Origin: Alphaproteobacteria bacterium
GTDB lineage: Bacteria > Pseudomonadota > Alphaproteobacteria > Puniceispirillales > Puniceispirillaceae
Length of the DNA stretch: 22,247 bases
Direction: 5' to 3'
Assembly (NCBI GenBank): GCA_011524805.1
Contig: WTJO01000209.1
Span: 1-22,247, forward strand
Below the pieces are notes generated by a model, which saw only the letters and a program-made list of their open reading frames with translations, was not told the origin of the DNA and searched no databases. How positions within the stretch are numbered: position 1 is the stretch's first letter; every line of letters starts with the position of its first letter. Positions 15,351 to 22,247 of this stretch are shown piece after piece. The position numbers were made by a program, and so were the translations under genes.

Positions 15351-16963
15351 CAGACAAGCCTGTCTGTAAGCACATCATCACATAGCGCAATAGATGGTTT
15401 CAGCCCATAAAGCCTGAAAAAGCTGCCCATGCGGGGGCCCTGATCCTGCCCGAGCATGGTCTGGTACAGACAGGAAAACCAGTCTCTGAGCTGTTCATAA
15501 TGATCGCGCCCTGCGGCAAATACCGCAGACTGCACCTCTTCGGCGCTGGCATCATCTCCAAGGGCGGCCAGATTATCACGCAATTCTGTAATGCGCTGTT
15601 TTTCTGCTTCGGTGGCACGGCGATAGGTTTTATGCGGCCGCACCCTGTCCTGATAATAGGCCACAGCATAGCGTGCGAGTGCTTCTAGATGCGGATGGCT
15701 CTGCTTGTCTGCGCCCTCTGCATAGGCAGAAATATAGCCCCATAGCTCATCTGTCGTATCGGCAGAACATACCCCTGCCAGATTCAGCAACAAAGAGAAG
15801 CTAACAGGCATGTCCTGCGCATCTGTGGTTGATTTCAGCGAAATATGAAAGGCCGGATTTTCAAGTTTCAGCGCATCTTCCTGCTCATCCAGCTTTTGCT
15901 GATGGCTGAAATATTCATCTACCGCCTTTGGGATAGAATCAAAATAGAGCCGCTTAGCGCGTTTTGGCTGGCCATACATGAACAGTGCCAGCGATTCAGG
16001 GCTGCCATAGCGAAGCCATTCTTCCACCGACAGGCCATTGCCCTTTGATTTTGAGATTTTGCGACCTTCCTGATCTAGAAACAGCTCATAGGAAAAGCCT
16101 GCTGGCGGCATCCCGCCCAGCACCTTTACGATTTTTGATGATAATGTAACAGAATCGATCAGATCCTTGCCGGCCATCTCGTAATCTACGCCCAGCGCAT
16201 ACCAGCGCATCGCCCAGTCTGCCTTCCACTGTAATTTACATTGTCCGCCCGTCACCCCGACAGTGACAGGCTCGGATGTTTCAGGATCTTGATAGCTGAT
16301 GGTGCCAGCCTCAACATCTATCTCGGTAATGGCAATCTGAAGCACACGTCTGGTGCGTGGACAGACAGGCAGAAACGGGCTATAGCTTTTCTGCCGCTCT
16401 TCACCAAGGGTCGGCAGGATGGTATTCCTAACCGCATCATAGCGCCGCAATATATCCATCAGCGCCGTATCAAACGCGCCAGAGCTGTACATATCTGTTG
16501 CGCTGACAAATTCATAATAAAAGCCAAACTCATCTAAAAAATTTTGCAGCCTTGCATTATTATGCGCGGCGAATGAGGCGTGTGTGCCAAACGGGTCAGG
16601 CACTTCACTCAGCGAATGGTCAAGATAGGGGGCAATCAGTTCTGGATTGGGGATATTGTCAGGCACCTTGCGCAACCCGTCCATATCATCTGAAAAACAG
16701 ACCAGCCGTGTCGGCCTGCCTGTCAGCATCTCAAATGCCTGACGCACCATGGAGGTGCGCACCACCTCGCCAAAGGTGCCAATATGCGGCAAACCAGACG
16801 GGCCATAGCCTGTTTCAAACAATACCGGCCGGTCAGGATCATCCTCTTTCATCTGTGACAGCCGCGATGCAAGCGCGCGCGCTTCGGCAAATGGCCATGC
16901 TTTTGCCTGTTCGGCCAGCGCTTTTGCGCTATCAGAGGCGATTGCAAGATGAGGCGTAAACAT
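15350..16963 (-). CDS. lysK: Lysyl-tRNA synthetase, class I
   Basis: Charges tRNA-Lys with lysine. This is the class I (Rossmann-fold) form found in archaea, spirochaetes and most alphaproteobacteria, unrelated to class II LysS. Counting from ATG 16963 (537 residues), the HIGH-type signature is PHIGT at 59-63 and the KMSKS-type signature is KISKS at 302-306. A C-terminal helical anticodon-binding region follows. The length fits. A GTG immediately upstream (16966) is also in frame, but AAGAGA sits at a better distance from the ATG. It heads a two-gene unit with pyrD and diverges from the helicase gene across about 150 bases. Confidence 0.96.
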   Translation of the reverse strand: MFTPHLAIASDSAKALAEQAKAWPFAEARALASRLSQMKEDDPDRPVLFETGYGPSGLPHIGTFGEVVRTSMVRQAFEMLTGRPTRLVCFSDDMDGLRKVPDNIPNPELIAPYLDHSLSEVPDPFGTHASFAAHNNARLQNFLDEFGFYYEFVSATDMYSSGAFDTALMDILRRYDAVRNTILPTLGEERQKSYSPFLPVCPRTRRVLQIAITEIDVEAGTISYQDPETSEPVTVGVTGGQCKLQWKADWAMRWYALGVDYEMAGKDLIDSVTLSSKIVKVLGGMPPAGFSYELFLDQEGRKISKSKGNGLSVEEWLRYGSPESLALFMYGQPKRAKRLYFDSIPKAVDEYFSHQQKLDEQEDALKLENPAFHISLKSTTDAQDMPVSFSLLLNLAGVCSADTTDELWGYISAYAEGADKQSHPHLEALARYAVAYYQDRVRPHKTYRRATEAEKQRITELRDNLAALGDDASAEEVQSAVFAAGRDHYEQLRDWFSCLYQTMLGQDQGPRMGSFFRLYGLKPSIALCDDVLTDRLV

Positions 16964-17116
16964 CACAGTCTCTTTATATAAATTTTATGTCTGAATATCT
17001 GTTAGCGTTGCTAGCCATCTTATAGCCTAGCAAAAGCATCTGCATCAAGCCGCTATACGAAAAAGCCGCGATTTAATGCTGGCAGAGTGCGGGCTGGCAC
17101 GATACAGTCCAAAGCC

Positions 17117-19888
17117 ATGACTATCCTGCCGCCACTCTCTGAACTGCCTGTCATCTTTCCTGATGGCCGCCAGTTCGTGATGATTAGCCCGGATGGCGAG
17201 ATCAGACATGCTGATATTCAAACCGCTACGTTTGAGATAGAGCATAGCCCTGTTCTGGTATGTCACCGTCTATGGACAGAGGCACGGCTTGGCTGTGTGC
17301 TGAAACAGCCGCTTGATGTGCTAGAGCTGTTCGGGTTTGTAAGGCCGGCGCAGTTCTGCCTGCCTGCCCCTGACGGGCTGGCCATGCGGCTGAATCTGCC
17401 TGCCCCGACCAGCGCAGAAGACAAGGCGGTGACCATCGCTCGTGCGGCACAGCGCCTGCTGGACGAGCTGGCGGATTTATTGCCTGATCAGGCACAAAAG
17501 CTGGCAGGGATTGCAGATATGATGCGGCGTGGCGGCTGGGCATGGGCACCAGAAGTGCTGGGTGCGCTTGGCCATTCACAGATGATGCGTGCCACACCCG
17601 ACAGCCCGCCAGATGGCAGGCCAGCCCATATCTGGAACCTGCTGGAGCCAATAGACGAGACTGTCCCGCGCCAGATGGCAGGCACCTATCCGGTATCGCA
17701 GACAGAGGTAGCAGACAGGCTGTCATCTCTACTTGGCGGGCATGCAGAACAGCGTTCTGGACAGGCTGATTATGCCAGCGCCATGACAGCGATGTTTGAC
17801 ACCCCCGATGAGGCGGCCAGCCCGCATGTCATTCTGGCAGAGGCAGGCACCGGAACAGGCAAGACGCTAGGCTATCTGGCACCGGCCAGCCTGTGGGCAG
17901 AGCATAATAAGGCGCCTGTCTGGATTTCCACCTATACACGCACCCTGCAACATCAGATAGCGGCCGAGCTGACCCGGCTTTATCCGCAAACTGGCAAACA
18001 TAACCGCAAGGTGGTGATCAGAAAAGGGCGGGAAAATTATCTCTGTCTGTTAAATCTGGAAGAGCATCTGGGGCGGATGCCGGGTGCGCCGCAATCGGCT
18101 ATTGCGCTTGGACTGATGGCAAGATGGGCATCTGCCAGTTCAGATGGCGATCTGACAGGGGCAGGCTTTCCGGCATGGTTAAGCGATATTCTGGGACGGC
18201 GATATACCACTGCACTGGCAGACAGACGCGGCGAATGTATCCATTCAGGTTGTAGTCATTATCATAAATGTTTTGTTGAGCGGTCTATCAGAAGCGCGCG
18301 TACGGCCGATATTGTGATCGCCAATCATGCGCTGGTGATGATACAGGCGGTGATGCAGGCCGGTAATGAAGGGGCGGTACCAACCCGCTATATTTTTGAT
18401 GAAGGCCATCATGTATTTGATGCAGCCGATTCGACCTTTTCGGTCGCTCTCACAGCGCTTGAAACCATTGAATTGCGGCTATGGATACGGGGGGCAGAAG
18501 ATGGCCGTGCCGGCCGTGCGAGGGGGCTGAAACGCCGCCTTGAAGAGCTGGTTGCCGATAATGACGAGGCGCTAGCCGCGCTTGAAGAGGCTAGCGAGGC
18601 AGCGCGTATCCTGCCATGGACAGGCTGGTCAAAAAGGCTGGCAGAAGCCGCGCCAATGGGAGCGGCAGAAGCGTTTTTCGTGATTATCCGCAAGCTGGTC
18701 TATGCGCGCGCCGACAATCCGCATTCCCATTATGATTTGCAGACTGATCTCTATCCCTGTCCAGAGGAGCTGATAGCAGCAGCGCGCGCCTTCAAAGACG
18801 GGCTGGAAGGGTTGCTGAGCCCGCTTATGTCACTTGCAGCACAAATTGAGAAGATTCTGAATGACGAAGCTGACACGCTGGATACCCAGACACGCCAGAG
18901 GCTGGAGGGGTTAAGCCGCAGCCTGCTCAGGCGCGCATCAGGACCTGTGGCGGCATGGTGTCAGCTTCTGGGCGATTTATCGGTGATGGGCAGGGACGGG
19001 TTTGTGGACTGGATGCAGATAAGCAGAATAGACAGCACAGACAGAGATGTTGGCATTTTCCGGCACTGGCTAGACCCGACCATCCCGTTTGCAGAGGCAG
19101 TGCTGGGGGCGGCGCACGGGGTTGGCATTACCTCTGCCACGCTGACAGATAGCAGGCCAGATAATCAGGCAGAAGACACCAAAGACACCGAAAAAAGTAA
19201 GCACTGGCAGTCAGCTATCCAGCTTACCGGCGCACAGCATCTTACCCATCCGGCAATTCTGTCCAGCCATAGCTCGCCCTTTGACTATGGCGCACAGGCG
19301 CGCATTTTCGTGATTCAGGATGTTGCGCGTGACCGCGCCGAAACAACTGCTTCTGCCATGTCTGCGCTGATTTCGGCATCTGATGGCCGCGCCCTTAGCC
19401 TGTTTACCTCTATTCAGCGGCTGAAAGCCTGCTGGCCATATCTGGCAGACAGCCTGTCACAGCAGAATATTGCGCTCTATGCCCAGCATCAGGACAGAAT
19501 GAATCTGCAAACCCTGCTCCAGCTGTTCCGAGATGATCCACGTTCGGTGCTGATGGGCACAGATGCGGTGCGTGACGGGGTGGATGTGCCGGGCGATGCG
19601 CTCCAGATGATGATCTATGACCGCGTGCCATGGCCACGTCCGGATAAATTATTTCAGGCGCGCGCAGACTGGATTGGCCGCACCGAATGGACTGACAGAC
19701 TGACACGGATGAAATTGCGACAGGCCTTTGGCAGGCTGATCAGGCGCAAAGATGACAGGGGTGTATTTGTGATTCTGGATAGCCGCCTGCCGACACGGCT
19801 GACAGCCGCCTTCCCGCCAGAGATAGAGATTCAGCGTGTCGGGCTGGCAGAAGCAGTTGAAAAATCACGTCTGTTTCTGAATTCCTGA
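17117..19888 (+). CDS. DinG/XPD-type Fe-S DNA helicase
   Basis: Superfamily 2 helicase of 923 residues from ATG 17117, probably a 5'-3' DNA helicase acting in repair. Walker A GTGTGKT is at 244-250, the DEAH-type box reads DEGHH at 428-432, and motif VI is QAFGRLIRR at 869-877. Four cysteines between motifs Ia and II (C310, C374, C379, C385) match the 4Fe-4S pattern of XPD and DinG. The first 240 residues precede the helicase core and have no motif I recognise; this long N-terminal part is seen in the alphaproteobacterial group. A GTG at 17087 would add ten residues. Neither start has a strong ribosome site. It is monocistronic in this window. Confidence 0.9.
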   Translation: MTILPPLSELPVIFPDGRQFVMISPDGEIRHADIQTATFEIEHSPVLVCHRLWTEARLGCVLKQPLDVLELFGFVRPAQFCLPAPDGLAMRLNLPAPTSAEDKAVTIARAAQRLLDELADLLPDQAQKLAGIADMMRRGGWAWAPEVLGALGHSQMMRATPDSPPDGRPAHIWNLLEPIDETVPRQMAGTYPVSQTEVADRLSSLLGGHAEQRSGQADYASAMTAMFDTPDEAASPHVILAEAGTGTGKTLGYLAPASLWAEHNKAPVWISTYTRTLQHQIAAELTRLYPQTGKHNRKVVIRKGRENYLCLLNLEEHLGRMPGAPQSAIALGLMARWASASSDGDLTGAGFPAWLSDILGRRYTTALADRRGECIHSGCSHYHKCFVERSIRSARTADIVIANHALVMIQAVMQAGNEGAVPTRYIFDEGHHVFDAADSTFSVALTALETIELRLWIRGAEDGRAGRARGLKRRLEELVADNDEALAALEEASEAARILPWTGWSKRLAEAAPMGAAEAFFVIIRKLVYARADNPHSHYDLQTDLYPCPEELIAAARAFKDGLEGLLSPLMSLAAQIEKILNDEADTLDTQTRQRLEGLSRSLLRRASGPVAAWCQLLGDLSVMGRDGFVDWMQISRIDSTDRDVGIFRHWLDPTIPFAEAVLGAAHGVGITSATLTDSRPDNQAEDTKDTEKSKHWQSAIQLTGAQHLTHPAILSSHSSPFDYGAQARIFVIQDVARDRAETTASAMSALISASDGRALSLFTSIQRLKACWPYLADSLSQQNIALYAQHQDRMNLQTLLQLFRDDPRSVLMGTDAVRDGVDVPGDALQMMIYDRVPWPRPDKLFQARADWIGRTEWTDRLTRMKLRQAFGRLIRRKDDRGVFVILDSRLPTRLTAAFPPEIEIQRVGLAEAVEKSRLFLNS

Positions 19889-19946
19889 CCCTGTTTTTCA
19901 TTTTTATCTGGCCAGTCTAATCCCGATACGGGTCTGCAAAAAAAAT

Positions 19947-19966
19947 TTAACATATAAATGTGTTAA
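19947..19966. promoter_or_regulatory. Palindrome upstream of the RTX gene
   Basis: TTAACA and TGTTAA form a perfect 6-bp inverted repeat around eight AT-rich bases, in the 123-base gap before the RTX gene. TTAACA also resembles a -35 element (five of six), though no good -10 lies 17 bases on; TATGGT is 15 bases on. The palindrome is about 45 bases upstream of the ATG, a plausible operator position. Confidence 0.4.
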
Positions 19967-20011
19967 TTATGGTATTTTCTATTAATAGACGCATATTTAA
20001 GGAGCGGTCTG

Positions 20012-20693
20012 ATGACATATTTACTATGCACCCAGTGTGCCATACCAGCTGTCACACCTATGGCCACACCCATGGCCAGACAGCGTAAATCTGTGCCACC
20101 TTATGGCTATCTGGCGGTTTTGGGGCTGGCTGCAATAGCTCGCAACAGCCATGCACATGAAGCAGACACAGACGCCGCCTCTTCTGTCACAATATCGAAT
20201 GATGCCAATATCCCGAACCCAGCCGAAAACCAGATTCTGACCGGAACTGTGAAGGCCAACAAACTTGTTGGCGGAGATGGCGACGACGAAATATCCGGTG
20301 ATGCAGGGTATGACAGGCTGTTTGGCCATGACGGTAATGACCATCTATATGGCAATTACTATAATGACAGGCTAATTGGCGGCAAGGGTAATGACCATCT
20401 ATATGGCGGCAGGGGAAATGACAGGCTGTATGGCGGCAACGGCATAGACCATTTATATGGCCAAAATGGCCATGACATTCTGCATGGCAATATTGGCAAT
20501 GACCATCTGTCGGGCGGAGCCGGTGATGATGTGCTATATGGCGGAGATGGTGAGGATTATCTATATGGGGGCACAAATACTGATGGCGATGCGGTTCTGA
20601 CAGATTCAACAGATACTTCCGTCATCTATCTGACCTTTGACGGGGGTTGCACAGGCCGATCTGGTCGAGGCCACCCATTTTGAAATTGTCTAG
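20012..20693 (+). pseudogene. Small RTX-repeat (calcium-binding) protein with likely frameshift near the 3' end
   Basis: The gene begins at ATG 20012 with a strong AAGGAG seven bases upstream. The literal frame ends at TGA 20681-20683 (223 residues). Residues 85-192 are twelve consecutive nonapeptides of the GGxGxDxLY type, which fold as a calcium-binding beta roll. The N-terminal part has one hydrophobic stretch (YLAVLGLAAIA, about 33-43) after a basic segment. After the repeats the literal frame ends CTGRSGRGHPF. Removing one G from the GGGGG at 20642-20646 gives instead GVAQADLVEATHFEIV and a stop at 20691-20693 (226 residues), which looks more like real protein. It may be a sequencing error, a true mutation or slippage. 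Secretion by a type I system would be usual for RTX proteins, but no transporter gene is here. Confidence 0.75.
20264..20587 (+). repeat. Tandem RTX nonapeptide repeats (12 units)
   Basis: Twelve units of 27 bases encode the RTX beta-roll. Several adjacent pairs alternate between a unit ending in NDH and one ending in NDR followed by LYG, so the DNA also repeats at 54 bases (compare the GGTAATGACCATCTATATGG copies beginning near 20334 and 20388). Unit 4 (LYGNYYNDR) lacks the second Gly and the last unit (LYGGTNTDG) is degenerate. Confidence 0.85.
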
Positions 20694-20705
20694 ACAGGGT
20701 CAGGC

Positions 20706-20740
20706 AAAAAAAAGCCGGACAGGATATCCTGTCCGGCTTT
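20706..20740. terminator. Bidirectional intrinsic terminator, 30-bp perfect palindrome
   Basis: Bases 20711-20740 are a perfect palindrome from AAAGCCGGACAGG through GATATC at the centre to CCTGTCCGGCTTT. In the minus-strand sense it is followed by eight T's (20706-20713), a strong terminator for groEL. On the plus strand it ends GGCTTT, weaker but able to stop transcripts of the RTX gene. It lies 36 bases beyond the groEL stop codon. Confidence 0.9.
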
Positions 20741-20775
20741 GATATTTATGGCGTATATGCCGTGAAGGGGCTGGA

Positions 20776-22247
20776 CTAGAAGCCCATGCCGCCCATACCA
20801 CCCATGCCGCCCATATCAGGGGCAGGTGCGGCCGGCTTTGGCTCGTCCTTGTCAGCAACCATTGATTCGGTTGTGATCAGAAGACCGGCAACCGAAGCTG
20901 CATTTTGCAGGGCTGAACGCACAACTTTAGTCGGGTCAATCACACCAGCCTTGATCAGATCGGTAAATTCGTCTGACTGTGCATCATAGCCTTTTGCTGC
21001 ATCTGTGATTTCCATCAGCTTGCCAACGATAACCGCACCATCAGCACCGGCATTATTGGCAATCTGACGTGCAGGTGCCTGAAGCGCGCGGCGGACAATA
21101 TTGATGCCCACTTCCTGATCATTATTCTCAGGCTTCAGCTTTTCAAGCACGGCGATTGATTTCACCAGCGCAGAACCGCCACCCGGCACAATGCCTTCCT
21201 GAACAGCCGCACGTGTAGCATGCATCGCATCATCCACACGATCTTTACGCTCTTTCACTTCAACTTCTGTGGCACCACCTACGCGGATAACGGCTACACC
21301 GCCAGCCAGTTTTGCCAGACGCTCATTCAGCTTTTCGCGATCATAGTCAGATGTGGTTTCTTCTGCCTGCGCGCGAATCTGGGCACAACGTGCTTCGATA
21401 TCTTCGCGGTTACCAAGACCGTCCACAATGGTGGTTTCTTCCTTGGTAATTTCCACACGCTTGGCTGTACCCAGCATGTCCAGTGTGACACTGTCCAGCT
21501 TGATGCCAATTTCTTCTGATACCACAGAGCCATTTGTCAGGATGGCGATATCTTCAAGCATGGCTTTACGACGGTCACCAAAACCGGGAGCCTTTACAGC
21601 CGCTACCTTCAGCCCGCCACGCAGACGGTTCACCACCAAGGTGGCCAGTGCTTCGCCTTCAATATCTTCTGCGATGATTAGCAATGGGCGGCCAGACTGC
21701 ACAACTTTTTCAAGCACAGGCAGCATATCCTGAAGGTTTGATAGCTTCTTTTCATGCAGCAGGATGTACGGGTCTTCCAGTGTTGCCCGCATCTTGTCAG
21801 GGTCTGTTACAAAGTAAGGTGACAGATAGCCTCTATCGAACTGCATGCCTTCTACCACATCCAGTTCTGTCTCAAGGCTTTTTGCCTCTTCAACGGTAAT
21901 CACACCTTCATTGCCGACACGTTCCATGGCTTCTGCGATCATCTTGCCGATTTCAGCTTCACCATTGGCAGAGATTGTACCTACCTGTGCTACCTCGTCA
22001 GAGGTTGTGATTTTCTTTGACTGGCTTTCAAGCGAGCCAACCACAGCCTCGACAGCCATGTCGATACCACGCTTAAGATCCATCGGGTTCAGGCCGGCCG
22101 CAACCGCCTTTGAGCCTTCCTGTGCAATCGCCTGGGCAAGCACTGTGGCGGTTGTTGTGCCGTCACCTGCTGTGTCATTTGCCTTTGAAGCGACTTCGCG
22201 AACCATCTGTGCGCCCATATTCTGGAACTTGTCAGACAGCTCGATAT
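20776..22247 (-). CDS. groEL: Chaperonin GroEL, 5' end outside the window
   Basis: Sixty-kDa chaperonin that folds proteins inside a double ring with GroES. The frame is open through the right edge, so the visible part is about 489 residues and roughly the first 60 are missing; ATG 22218 is an internal Met, preceded in frame by IELSDKFQN. Visible motifs are ANDTAGDGTTTATVLAQAI with the catalytic Asp, the apical-domain VEGMQFDRGYLSPYFVT, APGFGDRRKAMLEDIA, IVPGGGSALV and the C-terminal tail of GGM repeats ending GMGF. The gene ends at the strong palindromic terminator. groES is expected just upstream, beyond the window. Confidence 0.97.
   Translation of the reverse strand, partial: IELSDKFQNMGAQMVREVASKANDTAGDGTTTATVLAQAIAQEGSKAVAAGLNPMDLKRGIDMAVEAVVGSLESQSKKITTSDEVAQVGTISANGEAEIGKMIAEAMERVGNEGVITVEEAKSLETELDVVEGMQFDRGYLSPYFVTDPDKMRATLEDPYILLHEKKLSNLQDMLPVLEKVVQSGRPLLIIAEDIEGEALATLVVNRLRGGLKVAAVKAPGFGDRRKAMLEDIAILTNGSVVSEEIGIKLDSVTLDMLGTAKRVEITKEETTIVDGLGNREDIEARCAQIRAQAEETTSDYDREKLNERLAKLAGGVAVIRVGGATEVEVKERKDRVDDAMHATRAAVQEGIVPGGGSALVKSIAVLEKLKPENNDQEVGINIVRRALQAPARQIANNAGADGAVIVGKLMEITDAAKGYDAQSDEFTDLIKAGVIDPTKVVRSALQNAASVAGLLITTESMVADKDEPKPAAPAPDMGGMGGMGGMGF

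Noticed and set aside
17226..17726. 166-codon minus-strand frame within the helicase gene
   Set aside because: Shadow of the coding strand; no ribosome site or recognisable motif, and the helicase frame continues through it.
19922..19932. CCCG-ATA-CGGG inverted repeat after the helicase gene as a terminator
   Set aside because: Stem of only 4 bp and no T-run following; the nearby A-run is on the wrong side for the plus strand.
20187..20609. His/Cys-rich open frame of 140 codons antisense to the RTX repeats
   Set aside because: The composition is the direct antisense reading of Gly/Asp-rich repeats; no start signal.

Overview
The window reads as chromosomal core DNA of an alphaproteobacterium. 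The evidence is the class I lysyl-tRNA synthetase, the bolA–J-protein–cobS–cobT cluster, an alphaproteobacterial ribbon-helix-helix protein, the aroK–aroB–CorC/CNNM run beside xerD and accA, and GroEL with a GGM-type tail. Base composition looks moderate. A marine SAR116/Rhodospirillales-like relative would fit, but that is inference from gene content. I saw no rRNA, tRNA, CRISPR array, insertion sequence or phage gene.

Layout. Positions 1-1321 (+): end of a ComF-type phosphoribosyltransferase, a class I glutaredoxin and a Nit-type amidohydrolase. Positions 1353-5489 (-): read in transcription order, a 45-residue single-helix membrane protein, a 667-residue exported protein of unknown function, XerD-type recombinase and AccA. 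Positions 5496-5811 are a divergent intergenic region with a 31-bp dyad and a smaller hairpin. Positions 5812-9383 (+): aroK, aroB and a CNNM/CorC-type CBS protein joined by ATGA overlaps, then a DUF2889-like protein. bolA is on the minus strand (9429-9686), divergent from a J-domain protein followed by cobS and cobT (9781-13320, +). rpmB (-) has its own promoter and a terminator that runs into the cobT stop codon. A ribbon-helix-helix gene (+) overlaps the 3' end of pyrD by 68 bp tail to tail; pyrD is translationally coupled to lysK (-). A long Fe-S helicase of the DinG/XPD type (+) diverges from lysK. A small RTX-repeat gene with a likely single-base frameshift follows, then a perfect 30-bp palindromic terminator and the 3' part of groEL (-), which runs off the right edge.

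Most genes are housekeeping: shikimate pathway, pyrimidine and fatty-acid synthesis, translation, protein folding and chromosome dimer resolution. The less explained parts are the minus-strand pair upstream of xerD (45-aa membrane protein plus Asp/Ser-rich exported protein), the RTX gene with its frameshift and upstream palindrome, and the AAA+/VWA pair CobS-CobT sitting with a J-protein and BolA but without CobN in view.
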